From NCBI RefSeq assembly GCF_047495875.1, contig NC_092471.1:17443001-17507000 (forward strand): a stretch of 64,000 nucleotides of DNA, read 5' to 3'. The notes under the pieces were generated by a model, which saw only the letters and a list, made by a program, of their open reading frames with translations, did no database searches and was not told the origin of the DNA. The stretch comes from Pithys albifrons albifrons (lineage: Eukaryota > Chordata > Aves > Passeriformes > Thamnophilidae). Both the position numbers and the translations under genes were made by a program. Of the stretch, positions 12,371 through 23,440 are shown piece after piece. The stretch's first letter is position 1. Each line of letters starts with the position of its first letter.

Positions 12371-13922
12371 CTAGGAGTAAAAGAGAGAGGCATTGTACTC
12401 TGGAGGTAGCATCAAGACAAGGATTAATGGCTAGAGGAATTGTATTTTCTGTGCTTTCAGCAACATTACAATCTCTCAAAAGTAAGTGTTACTAATAAGC
12501 AGGCCAGTAAAGAAAGGTCAGCATATTAAGGGAAATGAAAAAAATCAGGCCCTGAAATTAACAGAAGCCTTTTATTCTGTAAAAACTAAGCATAGTGTTG
12601 CTGATCTGTTTATTTTCAGTGCCTACATTTGGGTCAACTAGTGAAGTTTGCTATTTTAAGGGGCTGACAAGTGATAGGAAGTGTTACATACATGCCATGA
12701 ATGCCATTTTCTGCCAACTTCAGTTACTTCCAAGTACCCACAATTTATTTATTTCACAGTACCGAGTTGGTAAGGAGAAAGCAGTTTCACTGCATTTCAC
12801 TGTTGATGTATTACATGGCTTTAAGGATGCAATCCAAGCAGCTGTGCTGAAAGCCTGCAAGGCCCCAACAGACCAGAATAAGGAGAGCAGTGGTGGTGGG
12901 AAACAGGACAGGATCCCTTTCTAGTGCTCAAACCTCTGCTGCCCTGGGATTGAGGTGTCAGTACAGGCTCACACGACATTATCAGATCTTTGCAGTAACT
13001 CAAAAAGGCACAGCAGGAGAAAGCGAGGAGAACCCTATGGTCTTCTATTGGGGTCACCCTTTATTGGGGTAATGTAGATTAGTTAAGCCGCAGTCAGAGG
13101 AGGCAGAGACAACTCAGGCAGCAGTGCTATCAAAAGGCTCACCGAAAACAAAGGACTATTTTTAGTAACAGCTTCACTTTTATCTACTCCTGTATATAAC
13201 ATGCCAGTACACTCTTGGTCAGTAGTTCACCTCACCTACATGGAAAGATTCTACTGGTTACAAGGCACATCACATTCTACAGCTGCCTCTCTGGTCCTTA
13301 AGGATACATTCATCAGTCACCTCAGACCTTAAGAGATACACACACACACTGTCACCCCCACAGTCTTCCCCTTCTCCTTTCCCCCACTCCTAGGAGTAGG
13401 GGCGAGTTGGGGTTTTGGCTTGTTGGACTCCCTGCAATGGCTCAGTGAATGGTCAACAAGCACCAGTGTTGGCAGAAGGGAGGGAGTGAGAGGAAATGAG
13501 AATTCCTTTTTCAGCTGCATCTACAGCTTTAGTAGCTCAGATGCATTATGGAGCTGCATCCTAAGGCTTACTAAACTTAGGCTCAGTTCACAGGTCCTTT
13601 ACCACTTCCCTGAATCAACCTGGATATGTCACTTGATACTTCCTGGCCTTTTTTATATAACCCTAAGCACAGTATGGATATTTGTCTTCATGGGAATCCA
13701 TTCAGCAACTGACACTTTTATATTTAAATTATCATTGATGAAATTATTTTTAAGCAGCCATATTGACCTCTATTCTGTCTTGAATAGCTCACTTATGCCA
13801 TGTCCCATCACTCCATAACAATGGAACCAGTTCAGCTATGGAAACTGGATATTCTGAAAAGTAATAAGATGGATATTATCAGGCAATAAGATTGTTCCAT
13901 TGCTATCAGTGCACCTACTGCT

Positions 13923-13959
13923 GGGGTGGTTTTGTTTGTTGTTTTGTTTTTGTTTTTTT
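13923..13959 (-). repeat. T/G tract, GGTTTT type
   Basis: A run built from GGTTTT, GTTTG and TTTTTTT units; on the minus strand it reads A-rich with single C bases. The same type of tract occurs at 46508, 62572 and, in the other orientation, at 55018 and 60196. Confidence 0.7.
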
Positions 13960-15679
13960 AATTCATAGTTCATCATCTTCAAAATGCAGTTTTGAATGGA
14001 AGGCAACAGAGACAGAATCTAAAAATCTAGTGGAAGTGTAATTGAGTCTGTTCATACATAATGCAGAATTACAGGAAACTGTGACAGGATTCAGAAAAAT
14101 ATTCCCCATGATGGTTTTTTCACATTACATAACCTTTTTTTAATAAAATATAGAATCTGTGAATTTAAGAGCACTGCTGACACAAAACAGAATCATACCA
14201 TTATAAAGCAGGAAATTGCATATTTTTTTCTCTTCACTTTTCAGTGGCTTACCAGCTGCATTAATTCAAAACTCTCTTAGAAGTTTCTCCAGCATGAATC
14301 CATTGGATCCATCTGTGAGAAAGTGAACTGAATAAAAATCCAAGATACATTCTAACTGTCCAAATAATCTAACTTTAAAATAACATTATTTTTGAGAGTT
14401 CTAAAAATTACTCAGCCCAGAATTCACAAAATCCCCTTACAGCTTTTCCTTTTCAATTGAATATTTGCATGCTTTTTAGGTTCTTGGTTTTAATAGTATT
14501 TTCCTTTGTTTTTCTTACTGTCATGGGAAATAATTTAGTTGTGCATGCTATGGGATTCTCTCCATATGTACACAAAAACAAATGCCATGCCTTTTAAACT
14601 TGGATCAAAATGAAGTCAGAGAAAGAAAACTCTTAGCTTAAGACATTGCCCATTATTATTCTGCTTACAGTACACACTTGGGAAGTTTTCATGTTCATAA
14701 TTCACTGTCTCCAGTGCACTGTACCTCTTAAAGATATGCAAGTTCATTTCAGCATTTATCTGCTCTTTTCTCCTTCAGAGTTCAACTGTTTTTCCGCCTG
14801 ATGGTTAGAATGAATTGAAGATTTTGAACTCATCCATCAGATTTGGAAATGATCCCTGAATTGATGAGGGTGTTTAACAGTTAATTGAACATTTCTGTTG
14901 TGAACTTTCATTGTTTCAGAGTGCAAAAATACCGCACCCAGGAACGTGGACAAAGCAAAGAGGATCTGTGACATGTTCTTGTCCCACAAATATTTTCATT
15001 CTCTAGAGCACAGCAGGCTTTTAAAAAATGGGGCATCACTCTGGTCTCACTCTTGGATTCACAAGCAGTGCTGTGAAAGGCACTTTCACAGCACCTGAGA
15101 CCTCCCATGTTCTGTAGCAGGAAATAATTCGCCATGTTTTCAAACCCATGTTTTATTTGGACTCATCTCATGCAGGCTGACTTCCCAAAACTCCAGTTCA
15201 GCCACCTGACTGCCACCCATGCCCATGTGGGACAGAAGCTCAGAACAGCAGCCTCAAACACTGCTCTGCCTGGGTGATAATGCACAGCGTGTCTTTTTGT
15301 TGTATTGATCATTCAGTATAGGCAAGCACAGATACAACATACACATTCTGCAGGCAGCAGGGCTTTCCAAGGGGACCAGATGATGCCAGTAGGCATTTAG
15401 TTGGTTTTTAATGTAATGTTTATATCCCACTGTCTTGGCTGACTTTGAAAATTCACACCTGCCACCAAGGAACCAATAAGGTATCTAGTCTTTCTCTCAA
15501 GCCTTGACAGTAATGAAAAAAACCTTCAAGACTTACTTCTCCATTATAGCACTTCAACTAAAGAGAAGTTATTTTTGTCCATTCTAAATCTCTACCAAAT
15601 TGCTTAATTGCACTTCACTTTTTTCCTTTTCATTGACTTCTGTACAATTTTTTCAGAATATGACTTGCATTTCTGTATT

Positions 15680-15768
15680 CTAGTCTTGCGGAAGGTGTTC
15701 CTACCAAGGGGTAGGAATGAGATGATCTTTAAGGTCCCTTGCAACCCAAACTATTGTAGGATTATCTG
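15680..15768 (+). mobile_element. CR1 LINE fragment, extreme 3' end
   Basis: Matches the last ~90 bases of bird CR1 in sense orientation: GGAAGGTGTTCC, then ATGATCTTTAAGGTCCC and CAACCCAAACTATTGTAGGA. It has several substitutions and lacks the usual terminal ATTCTGTG repeats, so it is an old, severely 5'-truncated insertion. The 5' truncation is the normal outcome of target-primed reverse transcription for this family. Confidence 0.8.
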
Positions 15769-16559
15769 TGGCAAGCCCTTAACTCAGTGTCAGTGCTTTC
15801 CATTGCCTCTGGCACCCAGCAGAACACCAGTGCTGTGTCCCACCTCCTGGAACACCTTTGTCAAACTCACAAGGACCTCAAGAAAACATTTTCCTCCTTT
15901 CACTTCGGTGCTTTTCAACTGCAGACCTGCCTGCTCTGCTCCACTGAAAAGCCTAATTCCCTAATTCCTCTTGACCAGCTCCCTTTATTTAGTAGCTTTT
16001 TTTCCCCAGCACCAAGATCATTCCTCTGTGCTAGATGGTTAATTAACTCTCCTCCCAGGTTTTCCAGGCTCCTGTACTGTGAGAGGGCTGGCCTGAGCCC
16101 TGCAGCTCTGGCTAAGTAGTCACATCTCCCAGCCCTGTGAGGTGTAGGTTTGGGCTCAACTTCCTTGGGAAGATTTCAAAACAAAAATATTTCTTTCAAA
16201 ACTCTATTTCTTTCCCACTGGGGGAAACTGCTGAATGTAGACTTTTATATTTCTAGGGTGATAACCACTTTTTCTTAATATAAATTCTAATTCAAAACAA
16301 GTTTTGCTCAGCATCAACTTGGTAAATAGCACTTGGCCCAGAGTTCATTGTGTGTTTAAACCAGAGCTAACAGCCTCATCCCCCTCTCCATCCTGGTTTT
16401 CTTGTTTCTCCTATGCCAGGACAGCACTGCCATCTCAGCAGTTCTGTGATGAGCCAAGCTGGGAAATTGCTCCAGCTGAAAGAGCATCATTTCTTATCTT
16501 TGCTGAGCTACTTTTCAGCCAGTCTCAGCTGATGATGTGTTTTACAAATGCCACAGCCA

Positions 16560-17130
16560 GAGAAGAGGTGGCAACCGGCAGCAGAGACAAGAGGCTCTTC
16601 TCTCCAAGAGTCACCAGTGAGTCTCTGCAGAGCAGTCCCTTCCTAAAGGATCCAGGGACAACCTGGCACATCCTCAGAGGGAGCCACGCTTATCACAGCC
16701 TTCATCTGCTTTCAGAGCTTGCTAACGCCAATTACAACAGATACATCACAGGAATGCCGCTAGCAATTTGAAATTCATACACATGCAAATCAAACCATTC
16801 CCATCCTCTGGAGTCCCTGCCGTTACACGCAGAGATGCAACTATGTTAATTAATATCCTGGTGCAACGGACACAGAGAAGTGCACGACAGCTCATCAGAA
16901 AAAAGTACAGCCCCAGGGAAATTAAAATCCATTCATTGTGGCATATTCCTGCTTATGCTCAGAACACCCCTTGGACAGTGCCAGAATAGTTTCCTATACC
17001 TTCCCAATGACAATGGACCCATGGATGGTTTGGAGGGGGTTATATTATAGAGTACAGCATTTTCCTGTAAGTTAAAAACACAACCCGTGTGTTTATTGCA
17101 CTGCAGCCAGCTCTATCTGGCTAGCTGTAT
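16560..17130. promoter_or_regulatory. Candidate conserved non-coding block with retained CpGs
   Basis: CpG dinucleotides are rare in neighbouring DNA but recur here (for example in ACCGGC, AACGCC, GCCGCT, GCCGTT, ACACGC, AACGGA and CACGAC). An exact POU octamer ATGCAAAT lies at 16783-16790 and a homeobox-like TTAATTAAT at 16846-16854. Its left part overlaps a 155-codon plus-strand open frame (16304-16771) that resembles no known protein and is probably fortuitous. Retained CpGs plus octamer and TAAT sites suggest an enhancer under constraint. Alignment across birds would be decisive. Confidence 0.35.
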
Positions 17131-17440
17131 TTCTCCCTATGTGTCAGACACTGTATAAAGCACATAAAAGCTGTTAGTCGCTGCCTTTTTCCCCGTTTCC
17201 AGGCCCTTTCCTCTCCCTGGTCCGCGATGCAGCCTCGGGCCGGGCCCTCCTGCGCCCTCTGCTGCCCGTGCGCGGTATGGCAGGACCCAGCCCGGCTCCA
17301 GCTCCTCCGGTTCCTTCTCCTCCAGCGCTCGATGTGCCGGTGCCATCCCCCCGCTATCCCACGTTTCCGTACCTGAGGCTCTCTACAGAAATATTTGGTC
17401 GGGGTTATCCCTCCAAGGGTTTAGAAAATCACTAGAATTT
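17131..17440 (+). promoter_or_regulatory. Small CpG-rich patch with upstream TATA-like box; possible promoter
   Basis: Between about 17185 and 17370 there are roughly 18 CpGs in under 200 bases, far above the rest of the window. A TATAAA lies just upstream at 17155-17160. On the plus strand an ATG in good context (G at -3, G at +4) at 17277 opens 52 codons to a TAG at 17433-17435. The product would be Pro-rich at its N-terminus (MAGPSPAPAPPVPS), turning more mixed towards the end. A second overlapping plus frame (17227-17376) and a 69-codon minus frame (17137-17346, ATG also in good context) are open as well, so G+C content alone could explain them. A CR1 begins about 45 bases further on. It could be a promoter of a non-coding or small transcript, a fossil CpG island or a chance GC patch; transcript direction is undecided. 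Confidence 0.35.
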
Positions 17441-17479
17441 TTTTCTCAGACCAAGCGTATACGAGTCCAGGGGTAGCCA

Positions 17480-17894
17480 CCAGGTTGGTTAGAGGGAATG
17501 AGCACCTCTTGTAAGAGGAAAGACTGAGAGAATTGGGATTGTTCAGCCTGGAAAAGACAAGGCTTTGGGGTGACCTAATTGCAGCATTTCAGTATCTGGA
17601 GGGAGCCTGCAAGAAAGACAGAGATGGACTTTTTACAACTGCCTGTACTGACAGGACAAGGGAGAATGGATTCAAAGTAAAAGAGAGGAGGTTTGAATGA
17701 GATATTTAGGAGAAAGATCTTTCCTATGAGGGTGGTGAGGCACTGGCACAGGTTGCCTAGAGAAGGTTTTCGAGGCCAGGCTGGATGGAGCTCTGAGCAA
17801 TCTGGTCTAGTGGAAGATGTCCCTGCCCATGACAGGGGTTGGAACAAGATAATCTTTAAGGTCCCTTCAAACCCAAACCATTCTGTGATTCCAC
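17480..17894 (+). mobile_element. CR1 LINE, 3' end (about 415 bp), sense
   Basis: A 5'-truncated CR1 running from the ORF2 C-terminal region through the short 3' UTR. The 3' part carries the family signature GGTCTAGTGGAAGATGTCCC, ATCTTTAAGGTCCCTTC and AACCCAAACCATTCTGTGAT. Compared with the usual element, about 30 bases are missing between the AGAGAAG and TTC..AGGCCAGG blocks (near 17766). It sits directly downstream of the CpG-rich patch. Confidence 0.95.
17515..17790 (+). pseudogene. CR1 ORF2 C-terminal remnant, frameshifted
   Basis: Translation from 17515 gives [20 protein letters not shown], then [10 protein letters not shown], the conserved C-terminal tail of the CR1 ORF2 (endonuclease/reverse transcriptase) protein. 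The frame ends at a TGA at 17698-17700. Homology continues in the next plus frame as MRVVRHWHRLPRE up to about 17767, so there is a frameshift near 17690. None of the reverse transcriptase catalytic region is present and the fragment cannot be active. Confidence 0.85.
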
Positions 17895-19839
17895 AGGTCC
17901 CTGGTTTGAATACAGACATGAGCAGCACAGAGAGCTTTGGTCTAACCCAAACTGCAACTTAGCCATGGGAAAAGGAGCTTTTAAACTATGTTGTCATGGA
18001 AATCTGTGAGAATCACAATTCCAGCTTCAATGGGGTGAAGAGGAGGAGCACTTTGGAAAGACTGTGCCCAATGAACTCTGACTGACCAACTTACTCAGCC
18101 TTACTCTTGCTGCTTCATGCCCGCTCAGGCTTATGCCTGAGACTGGAAACTCCTCAGAGTTGTGAATTCCCACCAGCCCTCAACACACCAGGCCTGTAAA
18201 TCAGAGTAGTGTCTTTTGTAGCACCAACAGCAAATATAGTGAGTGAGTCATAAGTAGGGAACAAAAGGAGAGAGGGCAAATCCATTAGCTGGAAGAGATA
18301 AAGGGAAGGACAGGGGGGGAGGAAGTTTCTAATCAAGGACAGGCCAGCAAAATTTACTGGAGTGATGCAGATCAAAAAAAAAAAAAGCAAAGTAGCCCAG
18401 GGCCCAGTGAGGGAGGGCTGTTTGCTGGACTGACACAACCACACAGGACAGCACTGAAACCTCAGCAGATATAACCATGCTTGGTTCTCTTTAAGAAAGT
18501 GAGATCTAAACTAAATCCAATAAAAAAACCACAACAAAATAAAAATAATAATTTTTGGAAGAGAGCTTTATGCAAAGAGATTAAAGACCTTCCTGCAGAT
18601 TACAACTGAATTGGGGTACAAATTCCACTGTATAGAGATGCCCATGGGTAAAATAAGGGATAGCAGAGCTAAAAGCTTTAGCTAAAAGACAGTCTGACAC
18701 AAAACCAAATAAACTGCTTGTGAAGAGTCACAGGGCACAGGGACTTCACACTCTGTCCCCACAGATGCACCTCCATTACTGTGATAATTCTTTCTCTGCT
18801 GATTACACCATAGAATACTTCAGACACCCTTGAGATTCATATCATGGAGGAGGATATGAGGTGCTGAGGGGAGGAGGGGAAGGTTTCCAGGGTGGTGCTC
18901 TGCTCTGTAGGGCCTTTGGAGTGATTTGAGTGGCTTTACAGCCAGAGCCTCAACAGGTATTCTGTATCTTTATGCATAGACAAATATTTACAGATCTTTT
19001 AAAGATCAGGACTGTTGTTATCAGTTTATGTGCTGGATATTGGTATTATCCAGCGTGACCTCGGGAAAGGCAGCCTAATGCAATGGTATGTTCAGCTCTG
19101 CTGGATCTCCATAGAGTGGGCCTGGAATGCACTGGGGAACAATACCCAGGACTGCACAGAGCAAAGAATGAAGGGCAGCAGAGTTTGATAACCACATTAA
19201 AGCACTACCAACATCTGTTCAAGCCAAAGACAACACTATCTCCAGGAATTAACCTTCTGAACCACTTAATCATTAACCTCAGAGGAGAGAAAGTTAGACA
19301 ACAAGAGCCTATTTGTCAGTAGCCCCTCAGAGAGATGCAGTGAGCAGTATTTTACTGAGAACAGCGTGAGAAGGGCTTGCCCAGCTTTATAAATTTTAAA
19401 CACAGAATATATTTGTGTGGGAAACAAGGAGATAATGGATGTAAATAAACAGCTGATCCTACCTTGAAGCCTTCATTCATTTATCCTGGTTTGTCCTGCA
19501 TTGTGTAACAGCATTTCCTCCAACAAGTAGAGATGCTTCAGTTCTGTGGAAAGGTTTACAAACGGATAGGATGTTACAATTGTAAACTTGCACTGGTATC
19601 CACAAGTTTCCTACTGAAAAAAACAAATCAGGGTGTATTGCTTTGCAAGAAGCAGCAGAGCTATAGAAGTAAATGTTTTGTTTACTAATAATTTATCTTA
19701 TATACATTGCTTCCTATGTGAGGTTACCCAGTAAGTTATTCTGCTGTGAACTGGCCAAATGCCTTCCCTCCACATGAGGACAGTTGTTACAGATTTTATT
19801 TCTTTGGGGTTTGATTTTGTTTTCCAGAAGAAAGGCTTT

Positions 19840-20060
19840 GGTTTCTTCAAACTGCAGCGCCCCAGATTTGTAGCAGAACTGCCTGTGGTGTATCGAGGCT
19901 GACAGTTTACTATTTCTCGGAACCTGATGTAATCATTTACCAAGGGGGTGTCAAACACTGCCACATAAGAATGATGCTGTTTAACACCCACTTTGCACCA
20001 GCCACAGCGGCCACACAAGGTGTAGAACAATGCATAATCAGGGCCCATATGTCCGCTGAG
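19840..20060. promoter_or_regulatory. Candidate conserved block with retained CpGs
   Basis: High-complexity sequence with several CpGs (GCGCCCC, TCGAGG, TCTCGG, GCGGCC, GTCCGC) in a CpG-poor neighbourhood. It lies inside a 149-codon minus-strand open frame (19698-20147). The deduced segment has four Cys in FYTLCGRCGWCKVGVK but fits no family I know. It could be a conserved regulatory element or, less likely, an unrecognised coding exon on the minus strand. Confidence 0.25.
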
Positions 20061-20093
20061 ATATTGCCACAGTTGGAGAGGGCAAAAAGATGG

Positions 20094-20115
20094 AAACAAC
20101 AACAACAACAAAAAA
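20094..20115 (+). repeat. (CAA)n microsatellite
   Basis: Five AAC/CAA units followed by a short A run. A common short simple repeat. Confidence 0.8.
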
Positions 20116-21169
20116 GGTTGTGAAGATGACTGACTGAAGGGCTGCAAACAGCAATCTGCTCTAATCCAAGAGTTTTATAATAACAAAATTGGGTTATGCC
20201 AGGAATGGCCCAAGTTCTCAACCCATCGGTGAAAGGAAAAAAATACCCTTGATTAAAGCAGATTGTTCAAGTGACACTGTTCCCAACTGCCCACATGAGG
20301 GGTTCCTGCCTGTTACTACTAAAACTTCCCCACTTAAAAGAGAATTATGATGTGTCTGGTGTCAGGAAAAAGGATGGCTTAACACTAAGGGATGACGAAG
20401 GAACCTCTCAGTCATCTGCTACTTTTCTGGGTTAGTTTTGTGTTGGCCAGCAAGTTGGATTGACTAAATTCAGAGTTTCATTCGTGTCACAGCCAGGACA
20501 AGGGCAGCATCACACAACCAGGGACAGAGACTCACTCTTTCATACAGCAGCAAGACCTTGAATCAGCTCAGACCACAGTGTATAACTTTACTTTTACACA
20601 TTTGCTTACAAGGCAGACTGGTAACATCAGCAAAAAGGAATAACAACGTTTAATTTTTCAATAAATGGTACAAAATTTGCACCCTTGATAGAAAAGTCAT
20701 GGTTAAATTGGAACTGAATTATTCACTCAGATTAGAGGTCAGACTGAAAAAAGTGTGAACTCCACCTGGTCTGAAGGTACCATTCCTGTCTGTCTTCCCT
20801 TACCTTTGCCTGTCCAGACACAAGGCAGAGACACTACAGTCCAACAGGCATCTACAAATTACATTATACATTAATTATTCCTCTCAGCTCACATGACCTT
20901 AATGCTTTTAGTGTGATTATTGGTGTGCTGACAAAAAATCATCATAAAAATTACCTACTTTAAAATTAGTAGAAGGTAAACGGTGGTGTCTCCCCAAAGA
21001 TGGTCACATTTACCAATACACTGGGAAGATGCTCCTCTGGTCAAGACATCCTAAAGAAATGTTCTCCAGGCAATTAATTTCTCCAACAGGATGATTCATT
21101 ATAGTCTATACTCCCACAAATTGATTTCTCAGGATTTATCATGGTAATTTAATCCTTGCTGCTGTCTGT

Positions 21170-21460
21170 TGGTGCTCTTCAGGGTCTGAGCTGCATAACT
21201 GGTTTTTAAACTACTGTTTGCTGAGAAGACCAAATTGGAGCAGCAGACAAGGCACTCTCCTTTCACTTGGGTCGCTGAGCTCATTAATGTGGATAATTAA
21301 TTGGAACTTTGTAGCCCTCCCTTTGTATACTGACAACAAGCAAGTCACAGTAGCTGCAGTAACCCCCCTCACCTGAGCACTCTTACACAGACACCTGCTG
21401 CTCATAATTAAGATCCATTGCCCCAATTTACATATCCTGATTTCTATCACTCAGCTCATA
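21170..21460. promoter_or_regulatory. Candidate homeobox-site-rich block
   Basis: Contains clustered TAAT cores, best seen in TCATTAATGTGG and ATAATTAATTGG (21281-21304), with CATAATTAAG further right near 21400. It is high-complexity, free of repeats and without a good open frame. Such TAAT clusters are typical of vertebrate developmental enhancers, but also occur by chance in A+T-rich DNA. Confidence 0.25.
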
Positions 21461-23204
21461 GAGACAAAGGAAAGCATTTACTTCAGGGAAATGGCAACTC
21501 TAGTGATGCTTCTTGAGTGTGGTTTGCCTGGGCAGCTGCTTATGCTGAAAGGCCCTGACATGAACCACCAGAGTATTTCTATTTAAAAAGTGTATGTTTG
21601 GATTCAATTTAAAGAAAAGCACATGGTGATTTCCTTCTTAGAGACATAATAGTCTTTTCATTAGATACCAAGTGTCAAAAGATGCCATAAACTTCAGGGC
21701 AGGCTTTGTTAAAGCAGAGGACTGCTTAGAGCTCAGCAGTGAACCCGGGGAGTCCCCCCTTCCCTCCCGTCCCTGAAAGGGCTGGTCAAGTGCATGCACC
21801 TGGTTTGGGAAGGGCAGACCCTCACAAACCAAGCAGTGAGGACCTTTGAAGACCCTTGGCTTACCTCTGAAGAGGAGACTGAGTCTTGCAGTGAGGCTAA
21901 TATAGCACTGGAGAGAGCTACTGTGAAGGCAGTTCACAGTCAGAAAATACAGTCAAAACCAGCAGATATACCTCAGCAGAGCAAATGGATTATGCAATTC
22001 CCTCTGATGCTTCAGGGAGAGGCACCTTTCCATGTGCACAACTTTATTGCATCAGCTGTCACCTGTTCCTCAAGTTGTTCCTCACCACATTTTCCCTCCA
22101 GGTTTATTAATTGCTGTGATGCCCCAGGGGAAGATACAGCCTTCACTAGGTTTAAATCAGTCATCCAGATGATTAGAATTATTCTAAATCTGATTTAGCC
22201 ACATATCAAATAGGGGCTAATCCAGAACAGCTACCAGGGCTGATCGTTAGTGGTAGTGGGATTTGGATTTACAACTTGCTTTGGTTCATTTCCAAACCTG
22301 GAATTCACATTTGAGCATGTTTTCACCTCATGGTCAAGAAAAAGTATAAAAATGAAACTCTGAATGGGAAACACAGTAGAGTGAATACAAAGGTTCAGAG
22401 GTGACCTCAGTACAAATATCCAGGTGTGATATTAATCCATAGTCATCTGCAGGAAGTCCAAGGGTTAGTAATGCACAACCAGACCAACAGAGAGCATAAC
22501 TGGGACAAGTGTCATGATGCCCCTGGTTTGCTCCTTAGCTGGAGCTCAAGCACAGAAATTCATTTTCATCCTCACTTCACTGTTTGCTTTGTGCTTTACT
22601 TACATTTTAATATGAGCTAATCTGAAAAGTGATGGCTCCTGGTTTTGCTCAGAAAAATGAGATGGCATTCAAGACAGCAGAGTCTTGAGAAGCACATAGG
22701 GTGCCTCAGATTCTTTCCACATAGCCATTTTAGAAGCAATTTTCCTTCAACTTTTTCCTCCTTAATTAAAAAAAAAATCAGCTGGATGTAAGAGGCATTT
22801 TTATACTTCTTGAACTTCAAAACAGAGTGCTTCTATTATTGGAGCTGGAGTGATAAGATAGATACATCTGAGGCCTGACATGGTTTGGCAGTTCATCTTT
22901 TCTAGGGCAAAAGCAAATATCCAGTTCATTATGCAGCAAGGAAAAAATAGCTAAAATTAAAATTACCAAAATTATGACTGTACCTGAAAATAGCATGATG
23001 GATATTTTATTTCTTACACTTAAGAGAAAACAGAAAAGAAACTAATTTTTGATTGAATTAACAGCTACTAAACTTCATTAAAAAATTAAGACACTTCAGA
23101 ACTAGACAAGAAAATGTTACATTATTCCTTATCTGTGACATAACTTTAAAATACTTCCCTAGGAGTACCTGTTCAGCAGCCTGTGGCAAATGAAAAAGAC
23201 AAAG

Positions 23205-23440
23205 AAAAACATTGCACTGGGAGTCATTAATTGAATTAATTAACCTAGTGACATTGTCATAAGAAGAATTTATCTGGCAACCAGCAGGAGCAGATCTCCA
23301 ATCATTTCACCATGGCTTCTTCCCCAGATTAACACTCACACGAGCCCCTGGCAGCTGGCTGTTAACATTGCAAATTATCAGAAATTAATTAGCCAAATGC
23401 TGTGCACCCATGTGGATATTTTTGTTTTTAAGTAAAGATT
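23205..23440. promoter_or_regulatory. Candidate homeobox/SOX-site-rich block
   Basis: TCATTAATTGAATTAATTAAC at 23224-23244 is a near-palindrome of TAAT/ATTA sites. It is followed by a SOX-like ACATTGT (23251-23257) and, about 110 bases on, a second cluster GCAAATTATCAG, AAATTAATTAGCC (23370-23394). The intervening part is G+C-richer (GAGCCCCTGGCAGCTGG). Two TAAT clusters around a richer core look like a developmental enhancer; this is inference from motif content only. Confidence 0.3.

Larger units (their letters stand above)
9512..15679. other. Unique non-coding DNA, no gene recognised
   Basis: Contains only short simple-sequence tracts (listed separately) and small open frames, the longest 132 codons at 13420-13818 plus, with no family resemblance. 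An exon-like stretch begins after a strong acceptor at 10428 (26 open codons) but is not assigned. No retroelement was found in these 6 kb. Confidence 0.55.

Noticed and set aside
14182..14215. ACAGAATCATACCATTATAAAG resembling a CR1 3' terminus
   Set aside because: Only the first ten bases fit and the following sequence does not continue as CR1.
16304..16771. 155-codon plus-strand open frame
   Set aside because: No domain, family resemblance or splice context, and Ser/Leu-rich composition. It overlaps a candidate non-coding conserved block and may be open by chance.
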